Shown here: positions 1 to 11,041 of the stretch, one piece after another
Layout: each line of letters begins with the position of its first letter
How positions within the stretch are numbered: the stretch's first letter is position 1
NCBI GenBank assembly: GCA_027604505.1
Contig: JADIIX010000172.1
Coordinates: forward strand, 1-34,318
DNA from: Gonapodya sp. JEL0774
Taxonomy: Eukaryota; Monoblepharomycota; Monoblepharidomycetes; Monoblepharidales; Gonapodyaceae
DNA: 34,318 bases
Direction: 5' to 3'
Notes under the pieces: model-generated
Told to the model about the DNA's origin: nothing
Database searches by the model: none
The model's input: only the letters and a program-made list of their open reading frames with translations
Made by a program: the position numbers and the translations under genes

Positions 1-601
1 AGTTTGAGGTTATGCTGAGAATACCTTCCAAATTGCATTTGCCATTTGGACTGGACAAGTAAAAATTTGTGCAACAATCTGTTGAACACCGACGAGGTCC
101 ACCAGGTATCATGCACTCATCACGCAACAGAGGGTCGAATCTCGTTTCGTTGTGCCAACGACAGGAGCTATCAAGTAATGTTGGTTGTCGCGGACTGGAG
201 GGAAGAACTAACCCCCCAATTGCGCTTCTATAGGAATAAATCCTAACGATGCTCGCAAACTCGGGAGTCTCTAGATATTATCATCCAGATTCATTTATAA
301 ACCAAACCAGAAGATTGAGTCCATTCTGACTGTACAATAATACTATATTTCACTGGTCCTCGTGCACGCACACCTGTTTGCAGCCCTACTGTCTCTGATT
401 CCGTGAATTCCAAACTCTCTCACTCAGCCGGCGAATTTTCGAGGTACTGTCCGTCACAACCCAACCTATTGGTTCGGGCATGTATGATGTCAGTGTGGCA
501 CTTGATTTGGTCACACCTGATATGGTCTGATCACACATTCCCCCCCTCCAACTGTTGACCAGCATTCCCGAAAGATATTGTTTCATTGAGAATTTCAATC
601 G
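1..601. other. Intergenic or upstream region, no supported gene
   Basis: I see no conserved protein in this stretch. A 66-codon open frame at 46-246 (+) carries no recognisable motif, and its start is not preceded by any obvious gene signal. A minus-strand open frame at 386-856 runs into the 5' part of the coding gene that starts at 602 and reads as an antisense shadow. The last roughly 200 bases probably hold the promoter and 5' UTR of the downstream membrane protein gene. Confidence 0.4.
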
Positions 602-3600
602 ATGACAGGAGATGGGGATGGACTTGGAGTAGTATCTGCCAACGGATATGGGAATCGGACGGTGGTTCATGAAGGGGCGACCTCGCCTGAATCGACTGAT
701 AGAAAAATTAGTGCGGAACTCAATCTCGAAGGAAACTCTGGGAAAGAAATTGGCGTCACAAGCGGAAAACCTGATTGTGGGGATGAATGGGTGGGTGGAG
801 TCGCCGAGTCCAAAGGTGCGATGGACTTCAACGAGATCCGCATCAAGCGGTGGCAAGCTGGAGAGTATGCCAAGTCGGCGGAACCTGGATCAGCATCATC
901 GCTAGCTGCAATCGCATCGGGAGGCACAGACCAAATCAACCAAACCGAAAGCCACCGACACGAGCAACCCCATGCACAATTCCCTCAAGCTGAATCGTTT
1001 GCCACGCTCGTGTCTGCATCGCAAGTCGTTTCTCAGAAGTCGTCTGTCCTGGAAACCAATGGAGAGACTGACATTGATGACCAGGCATCACCCGCACTTG
1101 AACTTCAACATGCTGATAGACCCGTCAACAATTATCACTTTCCTCCCTCTCCGACGGTGGTGTCTCTGTCATCTGGCTCACTCGCTCCCCTATCTTCCTC
1201 CACTTCGGCACTCACGAATCAACTCCGACTTTCCTCCTCTCAGCACGTGCGGCGCCTATCATCATCTGCTTCCGCAACCGTTCGTTCTGATACATCATCT
1301 TCTTCTTCAAATTCCAATCTGCCCGCTTTCACTAAAGCGCCCACTTCCTCCATCGCGCGTTGGATGCCGACTGAAACGTCCACCCGCGCCTCACCAACTT
1401 CTTCTGTTTCCTCCAGGAAACTTACCACTCTAGACCGGGACACTTTGCTTTACGACCGTGAGGCACCGCTCGAAACGGCCCCACCAAATCGTCCCACTTC
1501 TATCACATCCATACCAGCCCCTCTGCGGATTCTCGCAGCACTAGCAATCCTGTTGCTTGCCTTTCCATTGCTATCCTGGTTACTCGCAGCACTCGACACC
1601 ACATCTGCCTCACTCTCGTCGTCAAACTCGAGACCCGGAGCTCGGGGTGCAGTTGCTGCGACGGCGTCCGGGGACCTGTTTGTGATACCCACAAGTCTTG
1701 TTTTGACAGTGACACTACTGGCGGCTGTGTACTGGAGGGGCAGCTGGGCGTCAAGTCACATCGGCCCAATGGATCGTGAGGAGCTTATTACAAATGAATG
1801 GAGAGCGGGGCTGCAGGTGAGCACCAGCTTTTCACCACCGTGAAGGATTTCGGAAAGACGTAGTGGGGAAGGGGGAGCAAGGGCAAGAAGGGTTTGGCTA
1901 AAGATTGTTGGTAGTGTATGACGCACTCTGTGAACGCAAATGTTTTGCCCGACTAGATGGGAATGTGTGCTGCACTCGCGCAATATATCTCACCGCGTAT
2001 CGTCTATCAGACTTCTCTCCCCACCTCCCCTTCCCTTTCTTCCTTGTATTCTGACTCCTCCCCCCCAACTCCTACTCGCGCCCGTTTTGCCCCACCCTCC
2101 CAAACATTCCTGATGACCATCCCTCCTCGTTTTCTTTTGGTTGCATTTTCTATCCTATACATTATATCCTACATCTTTGATAGCCGAGCGTGGACTGCTT
2201 TGCTGTTCACGGTAGGGGTGGTAGTCTTGTACTTTGGGGGTGTGCTGGACGTGGTGCCCAAGGGCACACCGCAGGTGCGTGATGTGAATGATAGCCCCCG
2301 GACGGAGATTTCCACCAATATTCTGTACCAGTCATCCCGCACCTCCACATCCTCATCATCCTCTGTGAACACCTCGGGACCCTCCCACAGTCATCGAGCG
2401 CGACACACGCTCCACGTGCGCACCAAGTCTGTCTCAACATCTTCAATGACCTCACCAACTGGCTCGACATCCATGTCAGTTCCCGCATCGGCAGTTTCGA
2501 TCATTTTAGGGGAAACGGATTCTCCACGACATAGACGACCCCAGCCTGTAACCGCAGAAAGGGAAAGAGGGTTCAAAAGTGTGGAGCGAGAAAGGGCCAA
2601 CGGGGGAAGATTACCGGAGGACTTGGGGTCAGCATCTGGGTCCCAAACGGAGACGGTGATTGTTAGGGCAGGAGGACACGAAGAAACGGCTGCACAACCG
2701 GGCGGCGGTCCGCAATTCGTCTTGGCACCCCACCCTATCGCGATAACACCCACCCTAGGACCCGTTGCAACTACAGCTCCGCCCTCGTCTTTGTTTGCAG
2801 ACTCGCCTTTGATCACTACACTTACCTCCACTTTGGCAACACTCACTGCCACGTTGTCCTCGCAACAGTCTGACCTATCGCGTCTCTCCACATCTTTGTC
2901 CACGTCTCTCGCCGACAATGTCGCACTACGAAATCAAATTGCAGATCTCAAGAGGGAGAGACAACTGCTGAAGCGCGATGTCGAACGTCGCAACGAGCAG
3001 ATTGAGGATCTTGTAGCGAGGGTCAATGACGCAGAACTGGCGGCTCGTGCTGCGAGTGTGGGCATCGGGACCGGGTCATGGGATGATTTAGGTACCGTGA
3101 CCGGGTTCGGTGGGATGGGAGACTGGGACGCGCAGAGTCGACGTTCCAGTCACAGCCGCAGATCGAGCATTGCGGCGAGCTCGTCTGGGGGAACCAATTG
3201 GGGAGGAGAGTCGACTGCAGCAGCGAAATGGCCCCCCTTGGCGACCAGTTTTGCGTCGTCGACCAGTGGCTGGCCCGCATACATGGTTGCCACAGCCACC
3301 CCGCCGCCAAACCCGCCACGCAGTGTGGCCAGGTCCCCACCTCCCTTGTCACCAAGCCCACCACCACCATCACCCGGGCCTGGGGGAACTCGCGCGTCGT
3401 CGCCGATAGCCGTCGTTTCAACACCACCTGGGACGAGGCCAGTAAGCCCGCAAAGCAAAAGACCACCGAGCCCTGGCGCCGGCGTGGGTGGTGCTTGGAG
3501 TCCTGGAAGAGCGAGAGTGAGAAAGTTCTCGGTCGGACGAAATCCAGGTGGCACAGGCGCACATATCTTGAGGGCGGGATCATTTGCGGAAAGAGTGAAG

Positions 3601-3681
3601 AAAGAAGGGGACAGAAGTGGTGGACTGGTAGGGGTCGTCAATGTGGGGGTAATGGGACCGCAATTAGGGGACACAGAATGA
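602..3681 (+). CDS. Four-TM, Ser-rich protein with C-terminal coiled coil, unknown function
   Basis: Two exons, 602-1816 and 1957-3681, join in phase 0 across a 140-nt intron (CAG|GTGAGC ... ACTAG|ATG) to give 979 residues. Residues 1-300 are polar and very Ser-rich. Hydrophobic segments lie near 308-331, 359-378, 462-480 and 484-503, so four membrane passes are likely, with the splice junction in the loop between the second and third. After a basic, Ser/Thr-rich linker, residues about 692-771 form a coiled coil (heptad Leu; DVERRNEQIEDL near its end). The tail is a Pro/Ser/Gly-rich disordered region. I do not recognise the family. The coil resembles that of the next well-supported plus-strand gene (5738-6906). 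Reading the second exon as an independent gene from 1957 is possible, but the phase-0 join and paired TM helices favour one protein. Confidence 0.7.
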
Positions 3682-4410
3682 AAGAAGTTGTAGAAATGGT
3701 CCAAGGTTTTGTTGGACATGAATCATCATTTTTGTGTATTTATCAATTCCTCCTTCCTGATAAAGTGAAAAGGAATTCATTTCTCACTTCAAAATTATCA
3801 CTCAGACAACTGTGGAGTCCTTCATATAAGGCATTTCGAAATAGTATTCTCTCCTGTGTCCAAGAGTCTCGCCATGAGTTCGCGGGTAACTGAGAGCACC
3901 CGTTCTTTTTTTTATCTCGCAGAACCAATACTACACCAGTAAGTATAGTGGCGAGTATGAGAGTTGCAACGTAGAGCAAACAAAGGTGCGAGGTGCGTAT
4001 GACGTATATAGCTTCATCATCTTCAAGACGGTGCCGAACAATGCCACCATTCACCGGAAAATTGTTGGAGCGCACGCGCGACATCGAGGATCTGAGATGT
4101 GCAATGCCAGCTACTTTGAACTGCCGAAGAGACTGAACACGTGTCCTGATTGCCACACATATTGCACCGCCGACCCCAATGAGCTGGTCCCACGATCATC
4201 GAAACCATTGTGGTGCAAACAACGTCATTCACCAAGATAAGTATGCGCTACGCCGTCGGAGGTTGGGAGGACGATGATCGAGGCATATTTGCGATGAAGT
4301 ACATATCACCAACAGGTTGCTCTATTTACGACATTTATATCAACTGATACTTCACTTGCTCCTATATGCTATCTCAACCTTGTGCACACGTGGGAAACCC
4401 TTTAAACCCT
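3682..4410. other. Region of uncertain content 3' of the four-TM gene
   Basis: Apart from the tentative single-pass membrane ORF on the minus strand (listed separately), I see no conserved coding signal here. An AT-rich stretch just after 3681 is likely the 3' UTR of the four-TM gene. Plus-strand frames around 3986-4240 look like shadows. Confidence 0.3.
3743..4084 (-). CDS. Tentative small single-pass membrane protein
   Basis: From the ATG at 4084 the frame encodes about 113 residues. A strongly hydrophobic stretch (SHLCLLYVATLILATI and on to VLVL) is followed at once by a basic stop-transfer cluster (RDKKK), as in a single-pass membrane protein. The preceding segment is acidic (RLEDDEAIYVIR). 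The frame is open further upstream to 4156 but without an ATG, so a 5' exon may be missing. No homologue is recognised. The C-terminal half after the TM could be read-through into an intron or 3' UTR. Confidence 0.35.
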   Translation of the reverse strand: MSRVRSNNFPVNGGIVRHRLEDDEAIYVIRTSHLCLLYVATLILATILTGVVLVLRDKKKNGCSQLPANSWRDSWTQERILFRNALYEGLHSCLSDNFEVRNEFLFTLSGRRN

Positions 4411-4418
4411 TTACGCCT

Positions 4419-5062
4419 TCACATCAGTAGCCTTGCCACTCGCCGAAGTGATATCCTTCTGTTCGATACCGTGCTCTGTTTGAGACCTGTCCCCACGTCC
4501 CCGCCTGACCCAACGATGGTGGGGTGAGTGTTCCCGGTTGTGGGAATGAGTGTATCGTCCGTGGTGGTGGAAACGAGTGTTCCTCCTACGGTGCTCGCGA
4601 CGCCCGCCGTGCCCCTTAATGTATCCACTCCGCCCATGCCTGATTCGGTGACCTTCAGAGTCGCTGTCAATGCTGCTGGTTGATTCACTGCTGCTGCTAG
4701 ATTCACTCCCACTGCTGGATGCACTGTTCGCCTCACTGTCGCAGCGGGTTCTGCGGTGGTGCTTCTGCAATTCACGATGCTTGTGAATGTGAATGTGCCC
4801 TTGACGTCGCGCATGGTGGTGTGGAATTTGGGGAGAGTTTGGTCCAGGAACAGCACCAACTGTTGGAAGAACATGTGCCCGAACGGAGGGGGACGCCAGG
4901 GCAGTACCGGCATGACCCGGTTCGGTACGGTAAAGAACAAGTCTCTGTGTATGTGTATGGGAGGAAATAGTTCACTTTGCTTGGAAATCGCTCGACACCT
5001 CCATGGGCATCCGTTCGGGAGAGTGAACGTACCTCCACACCATTGTTGTCAATGACCGTCAT
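4419..5062 (-). CDS. Hypothetical spliced protein, 195 aa model
   Basis: My preferred model joins 5062-4999 to 4942-4419 (phase 1, 56-nt intron GTGTCG...ACAGAG), giving 195 residues that begin MTVIDNNGVEVRS. The second exon has purine-first, G/C-ending codons typical of the other genes here. It includes a hydrophobic/aromatic segment (LPWRPPPFGHMFFQQLVLFL) and a Thr/Gly/Val-rich, low-complexity C-terminus. A competing splice (donor at 5032, GAG|GTACGT, acceptor before 4944) would instead open a frame rich in His, Arg and Ser ending at 4411. Its codon pattern is less gene-like. Without that intron the first and second frames are offset, so a frameshift is another possibility. Function unknown. 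Confidence 0.4.
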
Positions 5063-5737
5063 TATTGTGATATCAGCCTGTTAAATGGCGTGTTACATAG
5101 CTCTGCAGTGCTCCTTTTATTGGTGTGCCCTACTAGGATTGTCAGTTACGCATGTGCGGCAAAAGAGAGTTGAGCCGCTCGGAGGTGGAGACGATCCCGT
5201 CAACTGGTTGCGTGAAGGGAAGATCAAATGGAAGACAAGAAGAGGAGCCCAGCACATATATAGCGGTGACGGAGATGGTTTAGATGTTTGCTGAAAATAA
5301 GCAATATATCCAAATTTGTACTGATGTGGCTCGGATAATGCGCTTCAGTTGACAACTCTGGTCTCACAATCTGTAACAAACACAAAACAAACTACCTTCG
5401 CCGATTTCTTCCCCATCATTTCACTGTGCTTCGTATTCTCGGAAACAGGGCAATCATTGCGCCCGGACGCTTCATCATCACTTACCCTGAACACCAACCG
5501 CTGCAGCGCCAGGGAAGGCTCCTTTTATATCCTGCGAACGCCTGGACCAAACCCACACTTTCTGGCAGCTGAGCACTGTCTGTCCGCCTATCAAAGTAAC
5601 CATCGAGGTATGCACTCCGAGATTATCTGGTAATTCGTCAGAAGCGGCATCTGGCAGTAATTTCACCCATCTTCCCCCTCGCGCACGTTTTCCGTTTCAG
5701 ACAAATCTGACTTAAAACTTCCGTCCCCTTAGAACGG
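5063..5737. other. Intergenic region between divergent genes
   Basis: This stretch separates the minus-strand hypothetical gene (start 5062) from the plus-strand coiled-coil gene (start 5738) and probably contains both promoters. Short open frames on the plus strand (5085-5294, 5349-5633) and the minus strand (5478-5666) show no conserved motif or convincing splice sites. I annotate no gene here. Confidence 0.4.
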
Positions 5738-6906
5738 ATGGCTGCTTTTTGGAACATTGGCTTTACCCATGATGTAAGTTTTGCAGCCGTCCCCTCTCCT
5801 TGTAAAATGAATCTCAAAACGGGTTTCCTCGGCCTCCTCAGCGTCGCCGCCTCCTTACTGGCGGCATATCGGAGAACCTAGATGATATGTCATCACCTTT
5901 TGACGGTGGTACACCGACTGAAATCGACGACAATCCCCTCTCACCGACGAGCGAAGACTACGACGACCTGGACTTCACGGACCGTACCGCCGCTCACCCG
6001 AGCATGCCGCTGGCTGTCGCTGCAGCCTCCATGAAAACCCACATGTCCTCTTATGCTTCCAATCATGCAGCGTCGAAAGCGCTGAGTTCTCTGGGCTCTC
6101 TAGCCACAACTGTAAACCGCCAATCCACCACCGTTCTCCTTCAACAGAAGCAGATTGGGGAGCTTTTGGCTGAAAATGCGAGATTGAGAGAAGCATCTGT
6201 TTCTGCAAAGACAGAAGCAGAAACTTTACGGCTCACACTGGATCGGAAGGCACACGAGTCCGAAACCCTTCGGATGGATATCGACAGACGAAATCAGTGG
6301 ATTGAGAGTCTGCTGACACAAATCAACGAATTGCAAACTCCGGACGGTACAATGGAAGGCACAGATGTGAGCCCTAACACTCTTGTCTCCGGGAGTGCTC
6401 CACCGCACTCCGGGGTGTTGCCCTTTGCCTGTTCCGGACATTCACGCCGATCCAGTTCAAGCCACCTCGACCCAGCATTTCGACTCACATCACCTGAACT
6501 CGCTTCGCGACCAACTCCCTCCAATCTGAAGATTCAAACGTCTTCTTCGCTAACCCCCCGGCACTCTCGAGAACCAACTGCAGCCGAGAATTCAATGCCG
6601 CTCACGCCTCTCTCCGCAACATCGCAGCCCAGCTCTCTTCCTGCTCTCGTGTTACACAAGAACCCGTCGCCAAGCCCACTTTCGCTGCACCACCGTGACT
6701 CCTCACTATCTGGGAGCAGGTCCCATTCACTTGGACCAGGGAAGATAAGGAGGTCCGCAGGACCGGGCAAATCACCAACGGGGTGCGATGGAGTGGACAT
6801 AACATCCAGCAGGCCAGGTCTAAAGGAAGGTCAAATTGAAGGAAAACCGGGCACCAGGGAACCCCTGCTGACCGGGGATTTGCAGGGGGATGTCCAGAGT
6901 CAGTAG
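5738..6906 (+). CDS. Coiled-coil protein, unknown function (366 aa)
   Basis: Two exons, 5738-5773 and 5842-6906, are joined in phase 0. The intron is 68 nt with a perfect GTAAGT donor and a pyrimidine-rich CTCCTCAG acceptor, and the 12-codon first exon begins MAAFWNIGF. Starting at the ATG at 5887 would give a 339-residue protein, but the frame stays open upstream to the acceptor. An acidic N-terminal region is followed by a coiled coil at about residues 93-177 (Leu heptads; DIDRRNQWIESLL at its end). A Ser/Pro-rich disordered tail ends near 6906. No enzymatic motif is present. The coil and the basic Ser/Pro tail parallel the four-TM gene at 602-3681, suggesting a shared origin, but this protein has no TM segments. 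Confidence 0.75.
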
Positions 6907-7055
6907 GGACGAGAGAAGCATTTCCTCAATGAAAGCAAAACACAATAATAGGTATTCAAGTATCGCATCAATCACGTATTTGCAAATGTCACAAACTAGC
7001 ACATTTATATATTGTGGCTCTTGAAAGACTTCTTGTCTCTGCCATTCGATTCGGT

Positions 7056-8555
7056 TCACTCCTCCGCTTTGCGCTTCTCGGCTGTTGAACTGAAGGCCTT
7101 ACCCCGCTCCGCGACCTCCATGGCTTCCTTCGCCTTCCTCCAGCGCCACTCACACCGTTCCTTGAACTCGCATGAGCGACATTTGCCGACCTCAACTACT
7201 GGAACGCCGACGGGTTCCACTACGCCACTCAGCAGTAACAGTGAGCGGCGGAGAAAAGAGGCGATTGGGTGGGTTGGAAATGGGAACGAGGCAATGATGT
7301 CAGGCGAGACGACCGAGGGAGAGCTCCGATGACGGAGGACATAATGCAGCTCCAGTATTGAGGACGATGGGGGAAAAGAGGCGTAGGAGGACGCAACGTG
7401 ATGGAGTAGGTGACGGAGAGTTGTGATTGCATTGACCGGAGACTGTTCAAGCCTGTCCTCGACTCCACCCCCTACATATCCTCCCCTCACTACGTTCAGC
7501 ACACCCTCGCCAAGAGACTTGTCGACGTCGAGTCCCAAGGGATCTTGGCAAAATTTCACCATTGAATCTGCCAAATGTTCGTCCCTAACCATGCCATCCC
7601 ACATGGCTTTGTAAAGACTAAGTTGAGCCGTGTGGGGCGTTAATCCATCCGTCTCACCAAGAACATTGTTAGAAATATTTGGCTTGGGATTTGAGAAATT
7701 TTCAGTGGGAAGGCGTGCTACTGTTTTGGTATCAGAAATGACGTAGGTCCAACCACCGGCGGGGAGAGCGTGACGAGTAATCTGGTCCACGATTCCATAA
7801 AGAGGAATTAGTTTTCTGGAGGATTCTGTCAAGGTGGATGCGGGATTTTGGGCGGAACCCGTATCCAGTGTGGGAAGGGGGACAAAATACAAGACGGGCA
7901 CTTCTCTGAGCAGGGACAAAAACAGAGCGTCAAAAAAAATTGGGAGTGCGGCATTGAACTTCTTCGGGAGCCCATGAAGGTCCAATGTTTGGAGGAACTC
8001 AAGTTACAATCCCCGTCGGTATGATTCTCAATTTAGTTGACGGTTGGCCCAAGAAGTCGGTTTTTCTCACCTTGCTACACCGTCTTCAGCGAGAGCTCCA
8101 AGTGAGACGGAAGCATTCCACCAGCGTGTACCCCAGACATCTTCCCTCGAAATTCTTCCGTCCTTGTCTCTGACATTCACATCTACACAAACAATCCCTG
8201 CTCTATCCAAAGTCTCCTTCTCAAGCTGATCGTGCAAAGAGGCCCCAGCGGCCATGGAAACAGTGGTGGGTCGAGGAAGTGGCGAGGAGACAGAGTAGAT
8301 AGTTTGGTACTGGCACCAGAGAAAGGACGCGAGAAGAGTCGGTGAAGCCATAGAGGGGAGACGTTGCGCTTTCGGCTTTAATGGAATCTCTCGGTCCGGA
8401 TGTAATAGCTTTCCCACGCTCGAATCTCCACAAGAACTGCGAATTTTCGTGGCATCGACTGGAATCGCAAGATATGCGTCCAGATCCTCGACATCAATGT
8501 CGAATTCGTCCTCGCTCTCCGCTTTTGAGTGCGAGCAACGTTTGGGGCCATGCAT
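7056..8555 (-). CDS. EXO5: Exonuclease V (Fe-S PD-(D/E)XK nuclease)
   Basis: Exons 8555-8071 and 7905-7056 join in phase 2 across a 165-nt intron (AAG|GTGAGA ... CTGCTCAG|AG) to give 444 residues. The join restores the family pattern of a basic residue before the Val-Pro-Val strand (VAREVPVLYF). Exo5 nucleases carry a 4Fe-4S cluster bound by one N-terminal and three C-terminal Cys. Here these are C81 (LWCQYQ), C404, C407 and C413 (CRSCEFKERC). The PD-(D/E)XK core is visible as GIVD (D202), ISDTK (D220, K222) and QLSLYK (Q256). Exo5 acts in DNA repair or mitochondrial DNA maintenance, depending on lineage. I see no clear mitochondrial presequence in the acidic N-terminus. An in-frame TAA upstream of the chosen acceptor rules out a simple read-through. 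It is divergent from the epoxide hydrolase gene. Confidence 0.9.
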
Positions 8556-9010
8556 GGAGTTGTGGAGTTTGTCTTCGCAAAATTCTGCGTTTTGACACCA
8601 GTTCGACAGAGGCGGCTGGTCCTAATTCAAAGTGTTTACACCTTCCCATTGCCAAAGGATGCCATTTTGAGTACAATACATCTTGAAACCTCCAATTCTT
8701 CTTCTTTAACGATGTGGATGCCTTTTACAAAACATGGCCGCTGACAGCCATGACTTCATGTATTACATATAATAGCATAGCCCCAGAGGCTGAGCAAAGC
8801 CAGAGGGAGAGCAGTCCCCATTATTCTTGGGAGAGGGTGAGCAATTTGGACATTCGCGTTTGTCTCCCATTGAATTCCGTTATGCGTCTCCCATTCCCTC
8901 ACCAACCTCCGCGGTGGGTCCTCCTCTCACCAACCTGCCCACTCAGATCGCACAAAGGTCCCAGTGGTGCATTGATCATACGACAGGATCATCTTTTAAA
9001 ATCTAGATTT
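8556..9010. promoter_or_regulatory. Divergent promoter region between EXO5 and the epoxide hydrolase gene
   Basis: These 455 bases lie between the start codons of two head-to-head genes and must hold both 5' UTRs and promoters. The frame of the epoxide hydrolase first exon stays open upstream to 8714, with possible in-frame ATGs near 8714 and 8882, so a longer N-terminus cannot be excluded. I see no conserved coding signal beyond that. Confidence 0.5.
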
Positions 9011-10742
9011 ATGTCCGTGGAACGGCTGATCATTCCGGACTTCTCCGCTCCTCTCTCGCGCCTTTCGTCTCGTCTTATCGATCCGACCCTCCCAGATGCT
9101 CTCACAAACGATGATAGTTGGCATGCCGGAACCCCTCTCGCGGTAACTCGCCGGATGATTCATTTTTGGGCAGATTATGTATCGAGTGGGAAAGCCCGAT
9201 TGTTTCTGGAGGGTCTAAGCAATTGGGATCATTTCGTCGCGAAGAATGTGAACGGGGAGGACATCCACTTTATTTCAAGGAAAAGCTCGAGAGCAGATGC
9301 GCTTCCGCTATTGCTTTTGCATGGATGGTGAAAAATGCCAATCGTGTCATTACGTAGAAATCGTTCTCATACTCTGTAATCACAGGCCGGGGTCTTTCAC
9401 GGAGTTTCTCCCACTCATAAATGATCTGGCAGATCCAACCAGCGGATCTGATCCTGCATTCCATGTTGTCGTTCCTTCTCTCCCGGGTTACGGGTTCTCT
9501 TCGAGCCCACGCTCTCCGGGATGGGGTGTCGGTCTCATCGCGAAAGCTCTTAATGATCTCATGGTGGGAAGATTGGGATATTCTACATATGGTGGGGTAT
9601 TCCATTCGCGCTGAAGTGTAATGCTTTGTCACCTGACGGTCTTCCTCTGCTGAACAGTCACGCAAGGGGGTGAGAGGAACCCAACGTCACTCCGTTCACC
9701 TGCGTAGATTTTATTTTTGTCTGCCTCTTCAGGTGATTGGGGCTCTCACCTTGCTCGAACCCTTGCCTTCACGTATCCCCATTCTTGTCGTGCCATCCAC
9801 ATTAATCTGTTCCCAGTCGCACCACCGCTGTTTTCAAGATCACCTGTTGCATGGGCAAGAAGAGTTATAGCAGATTTCGTGGGAAAGCAAGCCATATATG
9901 GCGAGACCGCTGCCACTCATTTGAATGACACGGACTATCATCAAACGTGGAGGAGGGGGTGAGCATTTGGAATAGTCCTTTTTCTCAAATAGCTTTCTCA
10001 AATTGAATGTCATGACGTAAGCTATGTCATGATTCAAGGAACAAAACCCCAGAGCCTTGGATATGGTCTGGCGGACTCACCAGTGAGTCTACATTTTCAT
10101 TGAATCTCGTTACTAGTTGCTTTTCTTATTCCCCAAATTAAGGTTGGGCTCTTGGCCTGGTTTTCTGAAAAGTTCCATGATTGGAGGTGAGATTGACATT
10201 ACAGGGTCCCAAAATCTGGTCGGTCTGCCACACTTGTTGATTGGAACACTATCCCTTCCGCGCGTGCAATCAATTACTTAGCGATCTTCGAAACGTCGAA
10301 GGACACGATTTAGATCCTACAGAAGTTTTGATACGAAAGTATGGGGACAGATTCTTTGACAATCTGACTCTCTACTGGGTGACCAATGTAAGTGGAAATG
10401 AACTTTCTGAGCTTTCTTCCAATTTGTTGTAATGTCCAGTCTATCACCTCATCCATGCGTATATACTATAACTCCTATGGATCTTCTGAGCGAATGTCGC
10501 TCATGTCAACTCCAGTTCCCGCTTCTGTCCCCGTGGGAATTCTCTTTTGCCCACGTGAAATATTTAAACCCCCACAGGAATGGGTTCGCAGTTGGATGAA
10601 CGTGGTGCGCTGGACGGAAGCAAGCAAAGGTGGCCATTTTGCAGCGATGGAGATACCGGAGCTTTTTGTGGAAGAGGTGAGAGCATTCGGAGGCATGGAC
10701 ATTGTGAAAAGGGCTGTCAAAAATACCGGAGCAAAGATCTAA
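9011..10742 (+). CDS. Epoxide hydrolase (microsomal EH-like alpha/beta hydrolase)
   Basis: Eight exons: 9011-9327, 9386-9591, 9658-9669, 9733-9958, 10022-10082, 10143-10186, 10282-10387 and 10440-10742. All phases agree and the protein has 424 residues. The order matches the EPHX1/EphB-type family: an N-terminal region (WADYVSSGKARL), oxyanion-hole motif HGWPGS, VPSLPGYGFS, nucleophile motif TQGGDWGS (D180), lid helices (QGTKPQSLGYGLADSPVGLL; LTLYWVTN), the charge-relay Glu in CPREIF (E364) and GGHFAAME (H390). These enzymes open epoxides to diols with Asp as nucleophile. The third exon is only 12 nt. Skipping it would remove the conserved TQGG before the nucleophile. The start at 9011 fits the family N-terminus. 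No signal anchor is evident from that start. Confidence 0.92.
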
Positions 10743-11041
10743 AGAACACTTGTATATGCAAACAAAATTTCGAGAATTGGTACAAGCAAAACCCGGTCCC
10801 TGTCTGTGAAGTTTATCGGCTGTTCTCAGCATCGACAAATCATGAATAATAGATACAAGTCAATGTTGTTCATATTTTTGATACATTATTGTGTCTCGGA
10901 TTGCCACATTCGCTCTGTTCAACATAAATATGTGGGTAGTCGCTATGCACGAACCATACTCCTAACCTCTCCTAGCTCTTGCATCGGACAGATGGTCAGG
11001 GAGGCCAGAAGAACTTTGTCTGCAGCGCAAGGTAATATTGA
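10743..11041. other. Convergent 3' intergenic region
   Basis: Shared 3' flank of the epoxide hydrolase (+) and PG-rich repeat (-) genes. It is AT-rich, with no supported gene and no obvious hairpin, and probably holds the two polyadenylation regions. Confidence 0.4.

Noticed and set aside
3150-3719. 189-codon minus-strand ORF, Pro/Gly-rich
   Set aside because: It lies antisense to the Pro/Gly-rich tail of the four-TM gene; the low-complexity composition explains why the reverse frame is open.
4381-4412. AAACCCTTTAAACCCTTTA, possibly telomere-like repeat
   Set aside because: Only two imperfect units with a 10-base period, not a telomeric array; probably chance near the 3' end of a gene.
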